From the NCBI GenBank assembly GCA_037126765.1, contig JBBCBC010000017.1, positions 23,117,916-23,181,915 of the forward strand: a DNA stretch of 64,000 nt. Direction: 5' to 3'. Position 1 is the first letter of the stretch. Every line of letters starts with the position of its first letter. Positions 33,348 through 45,490 of the stretch are shown here, in pieces. The notes beneath the pieces were generated by a model, which had not been told where the DNA came from, searched no databases, and saw only the letters and a program-made list of their open reading frames with translations. A program made the position numbers and the translations under genes. Source of the stretch: Stenogyne calaminthoides. Its lineage: Eukaryota > Streptophyta > Magnoliopsida > Lamiales > Lamiaceae.

Positions 33348-33545
33348 AGTGGTATTAGAGCAGGTACTCAACAGATCACTATTTTCAAAGTGATCGCCTG
33401 AGCTGATCTATTTTAAAACCTGTCTCTGATCTGATACCAACAAGTGGTATCAGAGCAGGTGCTCAAAAGATTACTTCTTCAATGTAATCGCCTGAGCAGA
33501 TCTATTTTTAAAACCTGTCTCTGATCTGATACCAACAAGTGGTAT
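33341..33545 (+). repeat. Tandemly repeated LTR end plus primer-binding site (three copies)
   Basis: ACCAACAAGTGGTAT occurs at 33341, 33436 and 33531, about 95 bp apart, with the intervening sequence also repeated (GCCTGAGC...AAAACCTGTCTCTGATCTGA). The first two copies continue into the tRNA-Met-like PBS (GGTATTAGAGCAGG, GGTATCAGAGCAGG). The third is cut short (GGTATCAAGG). The true LTR end is the first copy at 33347. Confidence 0.8.
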
Positions 33546-33662
33546 CAAGGAAACAGAAAGTTTTACACAACAATGGAATAATAGAACTTTTCATTGATAA
33601 AAACCCGAAGGTCAGGTTACATTACAAGTTACAAATGCAAGAGAACCCGGAGGTCAATACAT

Positions 33663-33715
33663 AACTCTAAACCCTAAACCTTTAAGCCATAACCCTAAAC
33701 CCTCATCCTAACCCA
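33663..33715. repeat. Short telomere-like sequence
   Basis: Imperfect copies of the plant telomere unit CCCTAAA (ACCCTAAACC, AACCCTAAACCC) occur three times with interruptions. The tract lies inside the element, on the downstream side of the inverted ORF at 34240-33818. It is too short and irregular for a chromosome end; such telo-box-like motifs also occur in plant promoters and leaders. Confidence 0.55.
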
Positions 33716-33817
33716 AGAAGTGCGGGAGAGAGAGATTTTAAGATCTGATGCTCTCATTTTCCCCACTCAACAAAGGGTGAGAGAGGCTTTAAAGAAATCC
33801 CAAGGCACTCGCTGAAG

Positions 33818-34240
33818 CTAAAACCAGTGGAGCGAGAGAGGCCTTGATAGGATTTTTAAGCCAGGAGCCCTGAAGAAAGAGTCAGTGGGCTCTCCAGCTG
33901 TTAAATGGTGAGTTAATATACGAAGATCAGCTATTAACTGATCTAGATCGCATATCAAACTCACGTTCATTTTCAGACTGAGTCTGCTGATGCTGGTTAC
34001 GTCATCCAGAAAGACACACAAGGTCCATACGGTTAGGAGAAGTGTCTTCTCAGTTGCGACAGCAGATCCGCCACCCTGATGGTAGAGAATCTTAGCAACG
34101 ATTGTATGAGAAATCTTTGATGACGACGAGAACCGCAAAAAGGGACACACAGGGTTGATTTGATAAGCTGAAATCATGGAAAAGGGGGTAAAGGTGTTTG
34201 CCGGAAGTCTCACCGGAAACAAGGGTTCACCAGGATACAT
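33818..34240 (-). CDS. Inverted cargo ORF of 140 codons in the non-autonomous element, unknown
   Basis: The frame runs against the element's own direction, from ATG 34240. Its product (start MYPGEPLFPVRLPANTF) has Leu-rich stretches (TEKTLLLTVWTLCVFLDD, DLDQLIADLRILTHHL) but no domain I recognise. About 60 bp upstream on the minus strand is a TATAAATT sequence (about 34298-34305), so it could have its own promoter. It may be a captured host fragment or a relic of an element gene; chance is also possible for this length. No copy is seen in the related elements of this window. Confidence 0.35.
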   Translation of the reverse strand: MYPGEPLFPVRLPANTFTPFSMISAYQINPVCPFLRFSSSSKISHTIVAKILYHQGGGSAVATEKTLLLTVWTLCVFLDDVTSISRLSLKMNVSLICDLDQLIADLRILTHHLTAGEPTDSFFRAPGLKILSRPLSLHWF

Positions 34241-35680
34241 GATTTTACAAAGAAGATAAGTATGGTGAATGAGTTATGTCGTGTAAAATATTGGTCCAAT
34301 TTATAGAGGCCAAGCAAGGGTGCAGATGCAAATTTGAGTTCTCAAAGCCTTTTTAAGAAATTTGCATCACAAAGGACAAATATGTAGAAATCACGAATCG
34401 ATAATTGGATAAAGTTACGGTGGATTGACATATCGAGAGTGTCGACGATATTTTTACGCATGTCAAATCGCACCAACTTAGGGAATAGAGGCTACTACTC
34501 TAGACTAAGTTTTGGCAAAGAACACTTTCCAAGAATTGACTTAATCTGAGGAGAATCAGATTAGGTCAACAAAAATCTGATTACATACAAAGCTGATCAG
34601 ATGAAGAAAATCAGCTGAGCTTGAAAACATCACCAAATCAGATACATCGGTCGATATCAGTTGAAAGGGGAACTTCAACTTGAGGGGGAACTCACAGAAT
34701 CAAAAGTAGATGATCAAGATCAAGACGTGGTCGCAGATTTAGACCGATCGAGATCAAATAAGTTAGATGAGTTCAAATGATGAAATCAGGCAAAAACCGA
34801 AGTGAAGAAAAGCTAAAGCCAAAGAAATCGAAGAGAAGGTTGCAAATCGGAAGATGAGCAAAAGAGATCGATCAAGATCGACGCGTGATCAAGATCGATA
34901 TGATGATGAATGATAAGATCGACGAGATCGACGCGTGATCAAGATCAGATATGATAAACCTGATATGCTAACCTGGATATAATGACCGATGCTATTCTGG
35001 ATATGTTGATCTAAAGATGTGTTGATCTGGATTAGTCGAGCTAATCGGATCGGCAAAGAAGAAATCGATAGCTTGGGTAAAGTGATCTTGAGACTCAGTA
35101 AGTAAAGTGAACTGAGACTCAGTATAGGTCAAAAGACCTGAGGGTCAAGATGTCTGAAGTCGATAAAAGCGAACTCGGTCGGATGAGTGTCAAGATGCTG
35201 ATCGACGCAAAGGTCCATTGAAGAAGAATGAGGAGCCGAAATAAGATGAAAGATCAAGACCAAGACTGAAGACTTGTAATTCTTTATGTTTTTGTCTTTA
35301 TTTCTTTGATAAAATTCATTGTAATCTGTAACTGATAACATACAATCAATGAAACTTTATCATTTTTGCTCAAAAGATAATATCTCATTATCTTATTTAC
35401 CTGTCTTTATTTTGATATGCTGAATGAATGTCTCTGAACTGATTGTATGATGCTATGGGAAAATTGTTTAAATATTTGGTAATAATCTATTTAAGAAAGA
35501 TTCATTACTGAAGAAATCTGTTGAATGATTTAAATTGTTGGGAGATTATTTATTTAAAGAGATTCCCTTCTTAAAAGAAATTGTTGGGAGATTCTCTGTT
35601 CTGGAAACCATTCTTGTAATAGAATAAACTGAAACCTGAGTATAGGTTATATGTTTGTAACAAGATAGGTTTTGGCATCA

Positions 35681-35696
35681 TCAAAAAGGGGGAAAT
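35681..35696 (+). promoter_or_regulatory. Polypurine tract of the 31925 element
   Basis: AAAAAGGGGGAAAT lies directly against the TGTTGGGAG start of the 3' LTR. The preceding TTTGGCATCATC and this tract match the reverse-strand sequences beside the LTRs at 41561 and 59533, and resemble the PPT region of plant Sireviruses. Confidence 0.85.
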
Positions 35697-37105
35697 TGTT
35701 GGGAGATGAATTTAATAAAAGATTATATGATTTTGATTAAGATCCCAAAAGCCCTGAGTATGACATGTTCAGATTAATCTTGATAGTTGAGTCAGGATTC
35801 AGTTTTAGAGTATTCAGGATGTTATCTGCAAAATGTATAGTCAGCAGATATAGTTCAGGATAGGTTCAAGACTCAAGAACTCAAGATATGTTTAAGAAAC
35901 CGTTTTCAAAGATGAAACTGAAGCTTCAAGACTCAAGAAGAAATCGAGAATCAAGACTCAAAGGAGAAACTAAGACTCAAGACTCAAGATAAAAACGAGA
36001 TATCAGACTCAAGATGAATCGAGAATCAAGACTCAAAGATGAAGACTCGAGATATCGGTCAAGATAAATCAAGACTCGTAAGACGCCAAGACTCGTAAGA
36101 CATCAAGACTCGTAAGATCAAGATATCAAGACAAAAGGATATCAAGGCACAAGATTATCAGACTCGGAATATACTGAATGCTCAGTATATCCTGAATGTT
36201 CCGAGGCACTAAAGCTGAGGAATATAGCCGTTGGAATCCAGCTGACGTGGACCAATGAGAGGAAGACAACCAGCCTGAAAAAGCTGCAGAACTTACAGAG
36301 AATAGTATGGATTTGAATGTGATTCTCTCCAACGGTAACATTCAAATCCACACTATAAATACAAGTTCTTCCTTCATTATCGTGTGTGGATGCGTGGAGA
36401 TTATGCACAAAATGCTACAGAGCCAAAGAGCGTTATAGTCAAAGCATTCCCACCCTAGAACACAAGTCTGTAGATATACAAATATATTCAAAGAGTGTTC
36501 TAGAACCCAACCTAAGCAACCCACGATGTATCATAAGCTTAGAGAGATTTTCCCAACCTTAGCATTGAGGCTAAACCATTGTAAGGGAAAATCTCACCAT
36601 AGTTGGAGACAACACCAAACCCAAACCCAGTGGTGAAGTGAGGTAGTTGTTAGGCAAACCCGAGTGAGGGTGATAAGTCCCGAAGGAGTGTGAACTCGTT
36701 AAACATCTAAGAGTTTGAGTTAGTAAACTATAGAGGTAGTCAGAAAGCTCAGGGTCGGGTTGAGTAAGTAAACTACGTGGGGTAGTCAGAAAGCTCAGGG
36801 CCGAGTTGAGTAAGTAAACTACGCGAGGTAGTCAGAAAGCTCCGAAGTTGATAAGGAATTTCCCTAGAAACAGGGAGAGTGGATGTAGGAGCTTGAGTCT
36901 CCGAACCACTATATATTGTTGTGTTGTTTACTGCTTTATGTTCTTATATTGTCATATGCATTCGTTTATAAAGCATAACACACACATGAGCTCAAAAAGA
37001 AAAGAAAAATTAGTATCACTCTGCCCTCACCCCTGTTTTATATGCACCGCAATGAAACGTTTTTGCTTCCGCACGCGCAAAATGGGTTTTCAACCGGGAC
37101 CAACA
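35697..37105 (+). repeat. 3' LTR of the 31925 element
   Basis: Same terminal motifs, hairpin (36308-36350), TATAAATA (36354-36361) and tandem array (about 36714-36845) as the 5' LTR. The two LTRs differ by few substitutions outside the stretch 35840-36140, where most indels fall beside CTGA/TCAG-derived sequence. Their similarity indicates a fairly recent insertion. Confidence 0.88.
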
Positions 37106-37739
37106 ATTCATGATCATTCATTTTTGTTATTTTTCACTCATTTTCAGTGCACCCTACCTTGATGCAGTGCCATACATGTTGCAAGAGGGTGAGACTACAT
37201 CTCGATACTCAGAAGAAATTCTGGAGAATATTTTATATTTCAATAATCAAATGTGTTTTTACAATGAAAACTGAACACCTATTTATACTAGAATTAGAGA
37301 AACAAGAAGGGAAAATACTGGGTCTTGATGCCCAAGTAATTTTTGATGACCAAGGAAGTTTTATTTGTGGAAATTATAATAATTAAAGTAAATATGTATA
37401 ATATATGGAAGATGTGAAGAGGCGATGAATCATTCTACATCATCCTTCCCCTTCTCGGTGAGATTCGTCCCCGAATTTAGATGAATCATTCTGGAGGAAA
37501 GTGCTCAGATGAGCCGGAACACCAAAGGACGAATCCTAAATGAATCATTCTAGAGAAAAGTGCGCAGAAGAGCTTAAATATCCTTGAACTTGCGAAAGTA
37601 AGACATAATAATCTTTAAAAAAATCATCTGTGGTGCGTGCGAGACCCAAATTAATGAGACGATAGACAAGTGGAGGTTTCAAAGAAGTGGCAAAATAATA
37701 ATCGTTAGTGATGGAAAAATGATAGTCATTAATTTTAGG

Positions 37740-38087
37740 TCAAAATTCCAATTTTAGGCCCAACTTCCTCATTACCTTCGAAGTCATATAGAGGCCCATG
37801 TAGATCATCCTCCTCAAAATTAAACAAAGACGCATAAACAACGGGCTGCTTTTTCTGTTTATCGTAAATAGGTGGCCCATAATAAAATGGGGGCCCACTA
37901 AAATTATCCAATCTATCAGTAAAACAACATTCTCTAAATCTTCAGGAAAATCTTTAGGTTCAATTTCACACATAGAGGTATTAGGTACGATTTTTGCATC
38001 ACAGGCAGCAAGCCAATATAGCTCAACATCTTCGAACATACCCAAAAAATTTACTCCAGCATTAGGGGGCTTAATTTGATATGGCAA
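37740..38087 (-). pseudogene. Fragment of 115 codons inside the LTR remnant, unknown
   Basis: The frame (start MPYQIKPPNAGVNFLGMFED) lies between the gag-like segment and the PPT, where pol should be. I do not recognise it. It contains LENVVLLIDWIILVGPHFIMG, which could be a short hydrophobic segment. It might be transduced host sequence or a rearranged pol piece. Confidence 0.3.
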
Positions 38088-38230
38088 GTGGTGATTGGCG
38101 GCGGGGCAAGGCAGTTGAAGGAAAGTCGGGAATCATTGGAGGGCGATCATGGTGAGCATGCGGCGATGGGTAGGGCGGGGCGGTGACAGGAAGTTGCGCG
38201 GCAGCGGCGAGGGTGCATGAGCGACTCTCG

Positions 38231-38509
38231 TCAAACTAAACCGCGGTGGAGGAACCCATGTGTGGCGGCAGGAGGTAGAACTGGTTGAATCTCGATTGGT
38301 AAACCGTGTTCCCATCGATCTGGTTCAATCAATGGTAGTTCAATTGATGGTGGTGTGCGAATGGTGGGGCAACCGAAGTTGGGCGGCGGTGGTGCAAGGG
38401 CATCCAACCGGGTGTTGACGTCCTGTTGTAGGCGCTGAACCAATTCCGTGATATGAGTCAATTCCGCGATTTTGGATTCGAGGCACAGTGACTCGAATTC
38501 GAGATACAT
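38231..38509 (-). pseudogene. gag-like N-terminal fragment of the LTR remnant
   Basis: Shortly after the PBS a frame opens at 38509 with a short heptad-like stretch (ELVQRLQQDVNTRLDAL) and a Pro-rich segment, then ends at 38231. Position and character fit the N-terminus of a gypsy gag; no zinc knuckle follows. Confidence 0.4.
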
Positions 38510-38882
38510 AATGTCAATAGAAGCATACTGACTCTGAATACCAGATGATGCAGCGAGATACGCGTTGCAAGGCAGTACGTCTCAATGCTTTGGAGAAATC
38601 CTGGAGAATACTTTATATTTCAATGAAAACTGAACACCTATTTATACTAGAATTAGAGAAACAAGAAGGGAAAATCCTAGTTTTTGATGCTCAAGTAATT
38701 CTTGGAGACAAAGTAATCTTGGTGTACAAGTAATTCTTGGTGACCAAGGAAGTTTCGTTTGCGAAAAATATAATTATTAAAATAAATTCGTATAATATAT
38801 GGAAAATGTGAAGAAGCGATGAATCATTCTCATCACATCTACATTATATTTATGTTATATTAAAGTTAAAAATTAATTCATA

Positions 38883-39134
38883 CTCCCTCCATCCCGAATT
38901 CGAAGACACGTTTACTGTTTGCACGCGTTTTTGAGAAAGAAGTTTTATATTAGTAATTGAAATGATAAAGTGATTTTTAAAGAGGGGTATGCTAGATGAC
39001 TAATCTATCATAACCCTCTCACCTATCATACCCCTTCTTAAAAGTCAATTTATCATTTCAATTACTAATACAAAATTCGCTCGCAAAAACGTGTATGAAA
39101 AATACATGTGACTTCGAATTTGGAACGGAGGTAG
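38883..39134. mobile_element. Stowaway-type MITE (252 bp)
   Basis: The left end CTCCCTCCATCCC and right end GGAACGGAGGTAG are complementary Stowaway-type termini flanked by TA on both sides (38881-38882 and 39135-39136). The interior folds back on itself (ATTAGTAATTGAAATGATAAA against TTTATCATTTCAATTACTAAT). No coding capacity; mobilised in trans by mariner-like transposases. Confidence 0.88.
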
Positions 39135-39506
39135 TACGAAACTCTCCATTTCCTAGGATTTTCTTTGGATTTTGGTCATGCTTAATTGTGCAATACCTAA
39201 AATTCTCATGTCATGAATAGTGGAGATATTCTCCGAAACTCCTAATTTTTGGAAGAATGTTTTTATCCACGAGTCATGGAAGGAATGAACATATAGCGAA
39301 TTTCATCCATGAGCTCAACTAATTAAATGTAAGCGTAGAAATCTCCGCCATATATAAAAACAAACTTTTAAGCAAAGCTAAATCACTTTCAAAATACTTC
39401 TAATCTCAACAACTTTAATTTTAAATTTAATCTCAATCGTACATTTAAATTATTCTAAGATATAACAATTTTTAAAAAGATATCGTCCTTCATATCTTAC
39501 ACATAT
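39135..39506. other. AT-rich spacer
   Basis: No gene is seen. Bases 39479-39506 (GATATCGTCCTTCATATC...) are repeated with two changes at 51187-51214 on the other side of the next element. Confidence 0.55.
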
Positions 39507-41560
39507 TGTTGGTCCCGGTGAAAACGAGTCTTACACGTGTATGGGGGGGGAATACACGTGTTCAGTGATTTTAAAACTTTTTTTCTTCGAGGTCACCGGG
39601 TCGATAATCCTCAAGATTAGGTTCTCGAGAAGCACAGATCGCTTCCGAGTCAAAGTCTTCGAGACAATGATCCCGAAATGCTTTCAGATACCTCGATAAT
39701 CCCAACCAATCTCGAAAGTGATGAGATCCCGAGTTGCTTGGATCGATAGCTAACTTCATCAAATCCTCGATGAGAGTTCAGTTTGATAACTATCCGCTCT
39801 AGCTACTCACCGTCTAATGGTTGGCCCTTAGATTATACTCGTTTTTAGCTTTGTTTTAAAAAAAACCTTCCCTTTATGAAATAAAGATTAGGCTGTGATT
39901 TACTTATGCAATTTCAAAGGGATTGATTCCAACCGAATATCGATGAAAAGTATGCTTTCAAAATCAAGTTAATGCAAATGCTTAAGCACGAGATAAGGAA
40001 AGCAATAAAGAACACACAAAGTTAGCTTATAGTGGTTCAGAGACTCAAGCTCCTACATCCACTCTCTCCGACTCTTCAGAGAAATTCACTATCAACTTCT
40101 GAGCTTTCTGACTACCTCGTAGTTTACTTACTCAACTCGGCCCTGAGTTTTCTGACTACTCCACGTAGTTTACTTACTCAACCCGACCTTGAGTTTTCTG
40201 ACTACCTCCGTAGTTTACTTACTCAATCACACACAAGCTTTCAGACTACCCCTGTAGCTTACTAACTTCTCCTCTAGAGTTTTCTGACTACTCCGCGTAG
40301 TTTACTAACTCTTTACAACTCTACTCACCAACAAACACACTCCAACTACCTTCTCAAGGGTTTGGGGTTTCTTGGTTGGTTTCCAACTAGGATGAGATAT
40401 CCTTTACAATAAAGCACAATGCAAAAGGTTAGGATATCTCGACTAAGCTTTGGATAAATCTTATCAAGCTAGGCTTAGTAAAGTGAGCTCTCTTCAATAT
40501 AGAAGCACTTGGGAAATTCAAGGTATTTCGAGTGCTTTAATTTTTGCAAGAATAAGTTTGAGATCTTGAGTTGCGTATAAATTTCCCGTCACCTTACAAA
40601 GTAGAGGGTCACCAGTATTTATAGGCATACACCAAGGTCACTCTTGAAAACTATCCGTTGGAGAGATAGCTTCGTGAGTTCCCTCTTATGGTGTGTGAGA
40701 AACGACTATAATTCGGGTTTGAAACTCCCTAACATGTTTTAGGCAATAGCCTTTCATGTAGCCGGTCTTCACTTTTTGCAGTCTGGAACTTTCGTACATC
40801 TGACATCTTTTTCAGCGGCCTGTCACTGTCAGTGTCAGTATGGTACAGTGTCGTCTTCCTCTTTTTGACTTTTGTCTCCAGTTAAAGGTAGACACCTTCA
40901 ACGGCTCTTTTGGTTACAAACTCTGAGTTTGATATAACCTTAACAACACTTCTGACTTAGTTCCTTTTGTCTGCATTTGAATGTTGTGGCAATATCTAAC
41001 TTTCTAAGGTATCGCGTTTTTCTCAGTATTGCTTCCTTTAGATAGACTTATTCAGTGCCTCGGAACATTCAGGTTCATACTGAGCATTCAGTACATTACT
41101 GAGTCTTCAGTAGTTACTGTGCTTTCAGTATTCTTGATCTTCAGTTTCTCAGTCTTTAGTCTTGCGTCTTCAGAGTCTTCTGAGTCTTTAGGATCTTCTG
41201 AGTCTTCAGAGTCTTCTGAGTCTTCAGATTTATACTGACTGATACACTGAGTCTTCATGCTGAGTCTTTAGTTCTCAGATTCATACTGAGTCTACAGTAT
41301 CTCAGTTTTATACTGAGTCTTCAGAAACTTCAGTTTCATACTGAAACTTCAGTTTCTTCAGAAACATACTGAGTTCTTCAGAGTCTTCAGAACCTATCCT
41401 GAATCATATCTGCTGACTATACATTTTGCAGATAACATCCTGAATACTCTAAAGCTGAATCCTGACTCAACTATCAAGATTAATCTGAACATGTCATACT
41501 CAGGGGTTTCGGGATCTTAATCAAAATCATATAATCTTTTATTAAATTCATCTCCCAACA
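39507..41560 (-). repeat. 3' LTR of the 39507 element (2054 bp)
   Basis: On the + strand it runs TGTTGGTCCCGG...TCTCCCAACA. It carries the TATA box on the minus strand (TATTTATA at 40616-40623), the tandem GTAGTTTACTTACTCAA array (about 40095-40300) and a stretch dominated by CTGA/TCAG (about 41060-41400). Its outer 600 bp shows CGA or TCGA where the other LTR has CTGA or TCAG. The adjacent PPT (minus strand AAAAAGTGGGAAAT) is at 41561-41574. Confidence 0.88.
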
Positions 41561-41932
41561 ATTTCCCACTTTTTGATGATGCCAAAACCTATCTTGTTAC
41601 AAACATATAACCTATACTCAGGTTTCAGTTTATCCTATTACAAGAATGGTTCCTGAACAGAGAATCTCCCAACAATTTATTTAAGAAGGGAATCTCTTTA
41701 AATAAATAATCTCTCAACAATCAGTTCAGAGACATTCATTCAGCATATCAAAATAAAGACATGTAAATAAGATAATGAGATATTATCTTTTGAGCAAAAT
41801 GATAAATCTTCATTGATGATAGGTATACCATTACAGATTACAATGAGTTTATCAAACAAAATCAAAAAGACAAAATTTAAAGATTACAGAATCTTCTGAG
41901 TTCTTCAGTCTTCGGTCTTCTGATTCGGCTCT

Positions 41933-44900
41933 TCAGTCTGCTTCATTTTCAACTTCATCAGCTGGCACCTCCAGGTTGAACATTCCGAAAAATCTTTTCT
42001 TCAACTCATTCCTCTCCTTGATGATGTCCGGACTGTTCCCTGTTAATCCCAACTGACCAGCATACTGAGCAATTTCTTGCGTAATGGCCTTCTCATTTAC
42101 CAAGCCATTACCAAGTCTTGGAGGAGGGAAGGAATATGGACCGGGGGCTTCTATCTGTACTCCACCTTCATCTGCAAGGTTAATCCAGCCTTGTAGGTAC
42201 TTTGGATAGAAGGTGAGAAGATATTCAATGAAAGCTTCGTTCTAATCTGAGCCTTCCCCTCGCCATTCCCTGAGAACATCGTAATTGAACCAGAAGGTTC
42301 TCTTTACTTCTTCCCACATGTCGTTGAGTTTAATGGGCATCCATTTATCAACATGGGGCCACTTCAGCGCTTTCGATGTTCCCTTCCTCTTGCTCGCAAA
42401 CTTCCTGAAGTCACTCCTTCGCCTCTGCTCTTCGTCTATCTTCTTTCTGATCACAGATGCTCCTGAGACCGAAGCAGCAGTTTTCTTAGCTTGTTCTGTT
42501 TGGAGTGTCTTCAGAGCCTCTCTGGTGTTGAAGACTTTCTTCTGAGGTTGAAACTCATACTCTTCTGCATCTTCATCCTCCAGAATCAACTTTCTCTGGA
42601 TTGGCTTAGAAGCCTTCGCACGCTTGTTTACAGGTTGAACAACGCCCAAGGCTTTCCTCTTCATAGGCATTTCAGCACCAGCCTGGCTTGTTCCAACCTT
42701 AGTTCTAGCACTCAGTTTCTCTCTTGCAACCTCAAGCATGGTTTGCTCAGAAACTCGAGTGTAGATGGGCTTCTCCACTTGAGCGAATTTTAACTTCTCA
42801 GTCGCACCGACTTCTATAAAGGCTTGGGCTAAATTGTACATTTCAGCATCTTTCTGAGCCTTCTTTTCCAAAGTACGTGCCATGAACTTCCTGAGGTCTG
42901 CACCTTCCCTTTCCCCCTTCTTGGCACCGTAGTTTGGAAGAAGTCTGGAGAGAGCTGTGTCCATGTGATACTGCTCTTTGCTTACACAGCGGATCTCTCC
43001 TGCTAACTGATCTTGCTCATCTTCCATTCTCCTGATGTGGTTCTTAGCCACAAAAAGTTCTTCAGATAAGTGGGCAAACTGGCCAGAGAGTGCATCTTTA
43101 AGCATCTCTGTCATCTTGGTCATGAGCACTGAGCTCATTTCCTCAACAGCAGATTTGATCAGCACCTCATTTTTCTCTGCCAGCTTCACCTCTAGAAATT
43201 CAGTCGATTCCTGGTGCTTCTGTTTCAGATCAGCACTTAACTCTGCGTTGACTCCCTCCAGCTTTTCATTCAGCTTTTCTTCCATGGAGGTCATCTGAGT
43301 GGTCAGAGTGTTTTGTATCTGCACCAGTTCTGAAGAATGGCTAAGACCTTCCATTGTCTGAGCTTGATTGGCCAATGTTTCTTCCATCTGAGCAATTTTG
43401 ATTGCCATTGGCTCAATCTTCTCAAGTTTCTCCATTACGGGAGTGAGATCAATCTCAATAAATTCTTCGCGCACCTTCATGTTGTTTGATCATCCTGAGC
43501 TTCAACTTCATCCTGAGCTCCAGCCTCCAATTGAGCCTCGATCGCTTATCGGACAATTCGTAATTAAAGATAGTACTTTTCAAGAACTTTGGCATCATTG
43601 TCAATAGTGCGAAAAGGTACACAAGAGTGCTAGCTTCGATCGAGGTTGATCGACAAATGAAGTCTCCTTTTCCATTTGAGACCGATCCTCGGCATCTCCT
43701 GTTGGTCCCCATCTCCATCTTTGGATTTGTCTCATTTGCCGGGGCACCAACTTGATTCCTTTCTTCTCGGCTAGCTTCCTCCGAACCCAGCTCATCAAAA
43801 TCGAATTTTTCATCCTGAGCTTTGTCCTTCAGAACCCCGAAAGTCGGTCGGGGAAGGTGTCTCCCTCATTCCACCGGTCTTCCCCTCTGAATGCAGCTAT
43901 ATCAAGCATCTCGGGAAGAGTCGATTGAGGATATATCTTTTGTCGTCCTTAATCAAGAAGATATCTTGCGGATCGGGGTATGAAGCCGAGCTCGGGAGTA
44001 GCGGTCAAGATGAACCGTTCCCCCTGCTCCTCCATTCGCCTTCTTGACCTCGCCCTTCTTCCATCTCGGGCTCTCCGGTTCGATAGTAGCTTCGCTAAGG
44101 GATCAAGCGATAGATCACTTTCAGAGCTCATCAAGTATATTCGCTCCCGAGCCTCATTAAGGTCCGAAGTGTGTGCATTCAGTCCTCGGTTTGCATCCGA
44201 GTAGGTTCTCGAGGCTCGAGCCGGTATATCCTCGATGATGAGTCCGAGTTGGCTTGTCGACCGAGCTGCACATCTTCAGATCGACTCGAAATGGGCTCTT
44301 CTATCCGAGCGTAAGATATCCGAGGTAGGTATCTCTGAGGTCTGAGCTCCTTTAAAAATTTCCTGAGAAATTTTATCTGAACTGAGTGATGTCTCGAGCA
44401 CCTCAGAAAAAACCTGCTCCTCAGTCTGATCCTGAGTCCTAGAGATAACCTGAGCCAACACTTGTAATGGCGAATTCTGAGCGGTTTGGCCCTCAGATTG
44501 TCTCTCCTCAGAATCACTCCCATCATCATCGGTGAGAACCACCAATGTTCTGCGTTTTGGGGCAAGGGTCTTCTGCTTCATTAATCTTGCGCCCTGCTCC
44601 ATTTTTGCCTCCAACAAAACCTTCCCACTGGTTTGTTGGGTCTCTTTTTCAGCAGCAGCAGAAGGTGATTCTACTTTCTTTTCTCTTTTCCCTCTGATGC
44701 CCTGCTTCTTCACAGCAGTGGGCTTGAAGAGAATTTTGGATTTAGGGAATGAGGTTGAATTGGCGAAGATATCCTCCTCCTCTCTGCACATCTCCAAAAT
44801 GTAAGCAATTTTGGTGGCATGGTGGATCTTGCCTTTCATCGTGATTGCCCCAATGACTCTTTTTATGACCTTGGCTTGCTCCGTCCCCATCTGAATTAAG

Positions 44901-45490
44901 AATTTCAGCCAGTTGAAGTCAGTGGTGGGAGATGCCTCGATCGCCGCCATCAATCTGAGCTTCGGGGTACTAATTTGCTCAAAACTCCCCGCAAGACTCA
45001 TGATGCACTTGCTCACAATATCCATCAGCACACAATATTGTGGCTTTAGATGCCTCTTGTGCAATGTTGCCTCAAACTTCACAGGATTCTCAGCAATCCT
45101 ATCTAGGTACTCCTGCTCTCTACCCGACATATACATCGCAGGATCCTCTCCTCTATCACAGAGCTCAAATACATCATTTAAATTCTTCGGAATAATGTGC
45201 AACTCCCTCTCAAAATCGATGTATTTTGATGAGTGCTCTAGATGAGATACGGTAATCGAAGAGTGCATACAATCTTCTTCATCTATTCTCAAATTACAGA
45301 TGAATTCGATTACCTCTTTTGCGAACTCCTGGTCTGGTCGGCTTGTGACTAGATGGGTGAGTCTAGCCAGTCGAATCATATGCAAAGCCTCCTCTTCTGG
45401 CTTTGAGTTGGATGTGCTTTCAAGAGAGACAGCGAACTCGTACCATGGCTTGTTGGAAATGGCTAATTTATCGAACACGGTTGGGGCCAT
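41933..45490 (-). pseudogene. ORF3 of the 39507 element, broken in the middle
   Basis: The start MAPTVFDKLAISNKPWYE (ATG 45490) matches the start of the intact ORF3 at 63342. Open segment 45490-44276 covers the N-terminal globular part and a basic linker; segment 43480-42242 covers the coiled-coil and the C-terminal block ending KRTFWFNYDVLREWRG. In between (43481-44275) the frame is lost because many CTGA/TCAG sites are altered relative to the 61300-62100 homologue. After the TAG at 42242-42244 a further 103-codon frame continues to TGA 41933-41935 and is conserved in the other copy. About 140 bp upstream of the ATG is a TATTTATA-type box (45619-45626). Cellular role unknown. Confidence 0.7.

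Larger units (their letters stand above)
31925..37105 (+). mobile_element. Non-autonomous Sirevirus-like copia element, 5.2 kb
   Basis: A complete element with a perfect duplication ATTCA (31920-31924 and 37106-37110). The LTRs are 31925-33347 and 35697-37105, nearly identical over most of their length and running TGTTGGGAGATG...GGGACCAACA. A tRNA-Met-type primer-binding site (TGGTATTAGAGC) follows the 5' LTR and a PPT (AAAAAGGGGGAAAT) precedes the 3' LTR. The 2.35-kb internal region has no gag, protease, integrase or RT motif that I can see, so the element must borrow enzymes. Its PPT-side internal sequence (about 35270-35696) matches the reverse complement of 41561-41920, tying it to the 39507 and 57801 elements. 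Confidence 0.88.
37160..38832 (-). mobile_element. Remnant of a small LTR retrotransposon, probably Ty3/gypsy
   Basis: Similar repeats at 37160-37439 and 38546-38832 (280 and 287 bp, both opening TGATGCAG on the + strand) flank 1.1 kb. Inside the right repeat, on the minus strand, is a tRNA-Met-type PBS (TGGTATTCAGAG). Beside the left repeat is a purine tract (GAGAAGGGGAAGGATGA), with GGGGACGAAT just upstream, a phrase typical of the pol end in gypsy chromoviruses. Pol is missing, so it is a deletion derivative. The flanking pentamers TACCT and TCACA do not match, so no target duplication survives. Confidence 0.65.

Noticed and set aside
33341..33545. CRISPR-like regular repeat
   Set aside because: Three repeats with similar, not unique, spacers in plant DNA; it is a tandem duplication of the primer-binding region.
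33663..33715. Telomere or telomere-fusion site
   Set aside because: Only about three imperfect CCCTAAA-like units, all inside a bounded retrotransposon.
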